Shown: one piece after another, positions 33,013 to 36,973 of the stretch | How positions within the stretch are numbered: the first letter of the stretch is position 1 | Layout of the letters: every line of letters begins with the position of its first letter | Assembly: GCA_012729225.1 (NCBI GenBank) | Contig: JAAYDO010000102.1 | Span: 1 to 36,973, forward strand | Direction: 5' to 3' | From: Bacteroidales bacterium | GTDB lineage: Bacteria > Bacteroidota > Bacteroidia > Bacteroidales > Bacteroidaceae | DNA length: 36,973 nt | Notes under the pieces: model-generated | What the model saw: the letters and a program-made list of their open reading frames with translations, nothing else | Told to the model about the DNA's origin: nothing | The model's database searches: none | Position numbers and translations under genes: made by a program

Positions 33013-33933
33013 CTACTCGTAAACATCTGGCAAGTTTTTCATAAACAATTTCACCTTGTCGTAAGGAGTAGTACCCATTTCAGGTATCAATATTTGATCG
33101 CTGACCAGCTTCTCAAATACTTTGTCATCAAGAACTTTGACCACATATTGTCCCTTACCACATATAATGCGCTTTTTCTCTCCCTTAGGATACATGATGA
33201 TCCAAGAGCCAGTCCCTGATGCCCCATCCACCAAAGCCTGCTTTTCTTCTATGTTCTTCTCCAGATTCAGTTTCCCCCCCTCATCTGCATTCAGGGCTAT
33301 ATCCAAATCACTTTCCCAATCCTTGCGCGCGTCTGTAATAAACTGATCCATAGTCTTTGACAGTCGTTCCAAATTGAGGCTTGGAAAATGGAAAAGGATT
33401 TTCCTGAATCCCTTGGGGTGTTCTTCTGTCACTTTCCAGAAAGTGTGCTTGGGGTAAGGAGCATCCAACACTACTTTTAAACGATACTTGCGGAGCCATG
33501 CGTTAAATGTGGCTTCAAGAATCCCCGCCACTGTTTGAGCTTTCTGAAAAACTTTTGTCTTTTTTTCAATGGCAATCTTTTGAATGCCTGGGCGGTTATC
33601 TATGATGACAAGACAATTGCGGTAGTCTTTGACCACCTCTTCCTTCAGTGCTTCATTTGTGATGCTAAGGTTTCGAATATTAGCCACTCTCATCACATAG
33701 ACATCATCTTTAGGATCAACAATTTGCTTGTGCCAATATTCCCATCCCCTCTTGTTGATGTATTGGAGTGTTTGACGATAATCCAGATCCAGATACTCAC
33801 CCAAAATTTCCTGTTTTCTCGAGAAGGATTCTTCCAAATTGATATTTTCCCAATCTGGATACTTCAACTGGTATTGCTCGCTGGGTTCTACAACCCTTGC
33901 GAACTGATAATTGTAAATAACAAAATTAGCCAT
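33013..33933 (-). CDS. 306-aa protein of unknown function, partner A of a two-gene system
   Basis: No family recognised with confidence. The N-terminus (MANFVIYNYQFARV) begins with a beta strand. There is a conserved-looking core NCLVIIDNRPGIQKIAIEKK (about 107-126), then VAGILEATFNAWLRKYRLKVVL and FWKVTEEHPKGFRKILFHFP, an alternating alpha/beta domain. The C-terminal part has GTGSWIIMYPKGEKKRIICGKG, another beta-rich segment. No membrane or signal sequence. First gene of a two-gene operon with only 2 bp to its partner; a -7-like box lies about 48 bp upstream. Role unknown. Confidence 0.7.
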   Translation of the reverse strand: MANFVIYNYQFARVVEPSEQYQLKYPDWENINLEESFSRKQEILGEYLDLDYRQTLQYINKRGWEYWHKQIVDPKDDVYVMRVANIRNLSITNEALKEEVVKDYRNCLVIIDNRPGIQKIAIEKKTKVFQKAQTVAGILEATFNAWLRKYRLKVVLDAPYPKHTFWKVTEEHPKGFRKILFHFPSLNLERLSKTMDQFITDARKDWESDLDIALNADEGGKLNLEKNIEEKQALVDGASGTGSWIIMYPKGEKKRIICGKGQYVVKVLDDKVFEKLVSDQILIPEMGTTPYDKVKLFMKNLPDVYE

Positions 33934-33980
33934 TAAGGAACGGTTAGTTTAAATGATTAAAAACTTTCAAAAAACGACTG

Positions 33981-33988
33981 CGAAATTA
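33981..33988 (-). promoter_or_regulatory. Probable -7 box for the two-gene operon
   Basis: The minus strand reads TAATTTCG, one mismatch from TAnnTTTG, about 48 bp before the 306-aa gene. The surrounding 34000-34080 is AT-rich. Confidence 0.4.
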
Positions 33989-34101
33989 CAAAACATTAAC
34001 GACAAAAACAAAAATCCATGTCACAAACTTTCATCTCATTTTAATAATCTAATGTTATCATCAAGGTAGGCAGCGCATAAAGAGAGTTGAGCCATCCGCT
34101 A

Positions 34102-34136
34102 AAACTCCTCCGCCACAAAAAGAAGCGAAGGAGTTT
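34102..34136. terminator. Hairpin between the restriction gene and the two-gene operon
   Basis: AAACTCCTCCGC and GCGAAGGAGTTT pair at 11 of 12 positions around an 11-base A-rich loop, 55 bp past the stop of the restriction gene. No long T-run follows on the minus strand, so terminator strength is uncertain. Confidence 0.55.
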
Positions 34137-34190
34137 AGTGAATGAAAGGTCCAAATGGCACAGAGCCCGTAGCGATTTAAAAATGAGCGG

Positions 34191-35184
34191 TCATTTATGG
34201 ATCTCAAGGAATTTCCAACCATTGAAGTGTATCATATGTTCGGGAATATCTGCAATCCAAACCTCAGTTTCCCATGCTATTTTGTTGGATATCGTTCTAA
34301 ATTGATCTATGGTTTCAAATGCCGACACATAAATGACATTAGCCTTGCAATTTGCAAGTTTTGACTGGACTTTAAAAAGTCTAGCATTATCCCACTGTCC
34401 AGTACAATGAAAAGCTTCAATCAAGAACAAAAGATTCTTTTCTTTATTATATGCAATAACATCTGGCAGTTCATCGTGATCTAAATCAAAAAAGTTGAGA
34501 TCTTGAAGAACTTTTTCTTCCTTGTATAGAAGTTTGTCGCTCGAATCTCCAACATATAGGACTTCACAACCCTTACCATAAATAGCTAAGAAATTTTCGA
34601 TGATGGCCTTTTGTAGCTGATTATGCTCACCGTAGCTCAAGATAAGCTTTTCCCCCGAAGGCAGCAAGACAGGAACTCTTTCAGATTCTCTTTTTCTGAC
34701 AAGTTCTTCTTCTAAAACCTTTACTCTTTTCTTGTACAGACCAAGAGCCTCCGTCCAGTTTGGAGTATTAAAGGCTCGCAGCAAGTCTGCAAACTCATCA
34801 CTTAGACAATAACCCCTGCTTCCGTCATTTGTCGCTTGCGATTCAATAAAAGAAGAATTAATTGCTATGTTTCCTAACACTAAAAGCTTCAAATCTTTGC
34901 GACGTATATCATCATAAGAACCTGGAGAAATATTCTCTCCGTAGTTGTCATTCTCGAATTTTAATATTTCTCTCGTTCGTAAGTAAATGCCATCTTTTTA
35001 CTGATTTAACCTCATCAAAAGATTGTTTTATACCTCCGATTGCCATACAAGCCTGTGCCATTCTTTGTAAGCGCAAATCAGTCATGCCTTCAAATGGCAC
35101 ACCTACTTCTTTAAGGATGCCAAGAACATCGAATATGTTTTTAGCGACAGTCTTGGGAGTTTTATTTGATAGTTTTATTTTCAT
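34191..35184 (-). pseudogene. BsuBI/PstI-type restriction endonuclease, frameshifted
   Basis: Two reading frames together make one BsuBI/PstI-family endonuclease. The first 78-aa frame (from 35184) holds the N-terminal winged-helix-like domain and runs into a stop at 34948. The second frame carries YGENISPGSYDDIRRKDL (before 34892) and the catalytic domain: LPSGEKLILSYGEHNQLQKA, LYVGDSSDK, ELPDVIAY, LFLIEA and WETEVWIADIPEHMIHFNG. The frames join if one base is removed at the TT at 34976-34977 (minus strand ACG-A-ACG), restoring HLLTTREILKF. The restored protein is about 330 aa, normal for the family. The ATG overlaps the methyltransferase stop by 4 bp. It may be inactive, or the base may be a sequencing error. 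Confidence 0.85.
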
Positions 35185-36208
35185 GAGTTCAAAAAAAAGC
35201 CACGTTCCATTTGATTTATTGTTTGAATATCAGAGGACGATTTTACTTCCATGTGATATGTTCTCTTTACTTCCATAGCAATCTTGTATGCAAACAATGG
35301 TGGAACAGCATTGCCTATTTGATAATATCTTCTTGTCTCATTACCTGAGAAGTCATACCAATCAGGGAAGCTTTGCAAACGTGCGGCTTCTCTATCAGTA
35401 AGTCTTCTCCTTCTTCCATCAGAAAGGCGAACTCGTTGCATGTCACTCGTTGCGCCAGCAAGATTTCTACATGTAATGGTTCTTGCCGGTTTGTTTGGAT
35501 GAAGGTCTCTCGGTGTAACGCAATGGGATTTCTCTTCATAAGCGGCAATATACTCATCCTGCCTGGGAGTTAAAATTTTACTTTCTGGTTGCGGACTAAG
35601 CATGGAGTCACCGATTGCATCTGAAACGGTAACTTTACTTTTATCAGGAGAAGGAAAATTGAATTTGGATTTATGACCAACACATATTAAACGTTCTCTA
35701 TTTTGCGGAACTCCATAATTAACAGCGTTCAAAACCTGATATTCAACTATATAACCAAGCTTTCTCAGTTCTTCCACTACGAGCTCTAAATACCATTTTT
35801 ATGTCTTCCAAGAATATTAGCAACATTCTCAAAAAGGAAAACTTTAGGCTGTATCCTTTTAACTGCGTCAATAAATATAGGGAATCCGTCACGCGCATCC
35901 TCCATTCCCTTTTGATTTCCAAAACGACTAAAAGGTTGGCAAGGTGGACCACCAATCACAATGTCAATTTTTTCTGAATCTGGGTATTCAAATCCTACTG
36001 ACAGAAAATGATTGTGACACTCCCCTTGAAGATTTTGATTGTAAGTATCAACAGCCTCCCGAACCATTTCATAACCAAGAGTTTTAAAACCAGCAGCTTC
36101 AAAACCCAATGAAAGCCCCCCACAACCTGCAAAGAGATCTAAAACAATGGCATCTTCCGTAATATTAGGACGAAGAGCGTTGTTTATGTAATTTGAGAAA
36201 TCAGTCAT
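35181..36208 (-). pseudogene. C5-cytosine DNA methyltransferase, frameshifted
   Basis: A modification methyltransferase split in two frames. The 36208-35786 frame has motif I DLFAGCGGLSLGFEAAG (24-40), the catalytic Cys90 in GGPPCQPFS (motif IV), and FENVANILGRHK (motif VI), then stops. The 35777-35181 frame has QNRERLICVG (motif VIII), a target-recognition stretch, RRLTDREAARLQSFPDW (motif IX) and QIGNAVPPLFAYKIA (motif X). Adding one A to the five-A run at 35796-35800 joins them as HKKWYLELVVEELRKLGY. Restored length is about 340 aa. Followed with a 4-bp overlap by the restriction gene. This could be true decay, phase variation at the short homopolymer, or an assembly error. Confidence 0.88.
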
Positions 36209-36443
36209 TATTTATTCTTATAACCTATATTATTCTATTAAATATTCTTCAGTTCTTATGTTCAAACAAATGAGATGTCTCTAACAGAAATTCTGATGAA
36301 ACGGATTTGTATTAGAACATCATTCTAAAATAGAGATCAAGACTTGCCTAACTATATCTGCTAGACATGATTGGTTGTTTTTGACATCATCACCTTTATT
36401 CTACTTGTATCTGTATGATCATCCATAGATATTTATTTGTGCA

Positions 36444-36451
36444 CAAAGATA
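36444..36451 (-). promoter_or_regulatory. -7 box upstream of the methyltransferase gene
   Basis: The minus strand reads TATCTTTG, a full match to TAnnTTTG, but 236 bp before the ATG at 36208. The 36209-36440 stretch between is AT-rich, with no gene or clear structure that I can see. It would be a long leader, or the box serves something else. Confidence 0.4.
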
Positions 36452-36504
36452 ATTGTTTTATTTTAGAAATCCTTGTATTTCCTAATTAAATATGATAAAA
36501 ATGT

Positions 36505-36890
36505 TCATTTTTTTGAGGGGAGAAGACGGGTCATAAAGATAGTTGGCAGTTGCTCATCCATCAGATCAACGATGGGACTAAGCACACCCGCCGTATTCGA
36601 TAATCTCACGCAGTTCTGCCCGTCGGTTAGCTCCTCTGCGGTATTCCGTTTGATGGAGCGTGCGGTCTGTATCATCTGATCCACCGTCCGGCCGCCATAT
36701 TTAGCGAGGAAACGATCACAAAAGCCTGGGATAACTGCACCTGCACATCACTTCTTCCGAAAGAAGAAAAGGTCGGTATAGACTGTCTTTTCCTCATCAC
36801 GCCGGGTGTGCCATCGTCACAGCGTTCGAGGTTGATTTTCTTCAGGTCTGTCATTTTTGTTATTCCATTCAATGTCAAAATGCCATTCAC
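36505..36890 (-). pseudogene. Possible gene remnant at the window edge
   Basis: One frame opens at 36890 (in-frame MTDLKKINLERCDDGTPG from 36854) and stops at 36672. A second frame carries on with FCDRFLAKYGGRTVDQMIQ and then LSNTAGVLSPIVDLMDEQLP, and ends at a stop at 36505-36507. The base composition is higher in GC than the flanks, and the second frame reads like a real helical protein, so a frameshift near 36720-36740 may have broken one gene. I do not recognise the family. Confidence 0.35.
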
Positions 36891-36973
36891 TTATTGCAAA
36901 GCTGCTATAAAAATGCATAAAACGAGAGAGAAGGCGATTCATTTTCATCTACAAAACGAGAGTTTTCCATTTC

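Noticed and set aside
1-36973. CRISPR array, rRNA, intact insertion sequence or integrase
   Set aside because: None of the repeats has CRISPR-like direct repeats with unique spacers, and no transposase, integrase or rRNA sequence was recognised on either strand.

Overview
The window looks like a chromosomal segment of a Prevotella/Segatella-type member of the order Bacteroidales. The signs are Bacteroidota-style -7 promoter boxes (TAnnTTTG) in front of several genes, lipoproteins with short lipoboxes, a DUF5112/DUF5113-like two-component system, and weak or absent Shine-Dalgarno sequences. No rRNA or tRNA gene was seen.

Bases 1-7800 (mostly minus strand) hold galactose utilisation: a cytosolic aldose 1-epimerase and galactokinase, then a lipoprotein aldose 1-epimerase and a vSGLT-like sodium/galactose symporter. 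folC lies upstream. The lipoprotein epimerase would equilibrate galactose anomers outside the inner membrane, the symporter would import the sugar, and galM/galK would feed the Leloir pathway.

Bases 7800-14250 hold a divergent plus-strand operon: a 1409-aa protein made of two fused sensor-kinase-like units, a response regulator, and a half-length AbgT-like membrane protein. Its end overlaps the convergent endonuclease III gene (nth) by 33 bp.

Bases 14900-20600 carry rplU-rpmA (minus), a GH51 arabinofuranosidase overlapping a CE2-type esterase (arabinoxylan side-chain removal), a small lipoprotein, and ribE (plus). Bases 21000-26880 are the branched-chain amino acid operon ilvD-ilvB-ilvN-ilvC, closed by a strong intrinsic terminator.

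Right after that terminator (26900-36900) begins accessory DNA, almost all on the minus strand. It comprises (i) a compact phage-like module with a sigma factor, a primase-helicase, a u-spanin-like lipoprotein and an M15 peptidase; (ii) a tightly coupled two-gene operon of unknown function; (iii) a restriction-modification pair in which both genes carry one-base frameshifts; and (iv) a gene remnant at the edge. No integrase, capsid or tail gene is visible.

Non-coding structure is unusually rich. There are two copies of an element built on an exact 11-bp tandem repeat (about 3670-3790 and 20735-20870) and a 22-bp tandem array with a GAA-N6-TTC core (14430-14561). Two 52-bp two-armed direct repeats flank the M15 gene, and two REP-like hairpins are embedded in-frame in the primase gene. 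All calls come from reading the sequence; family names are from memory and no database was searched.
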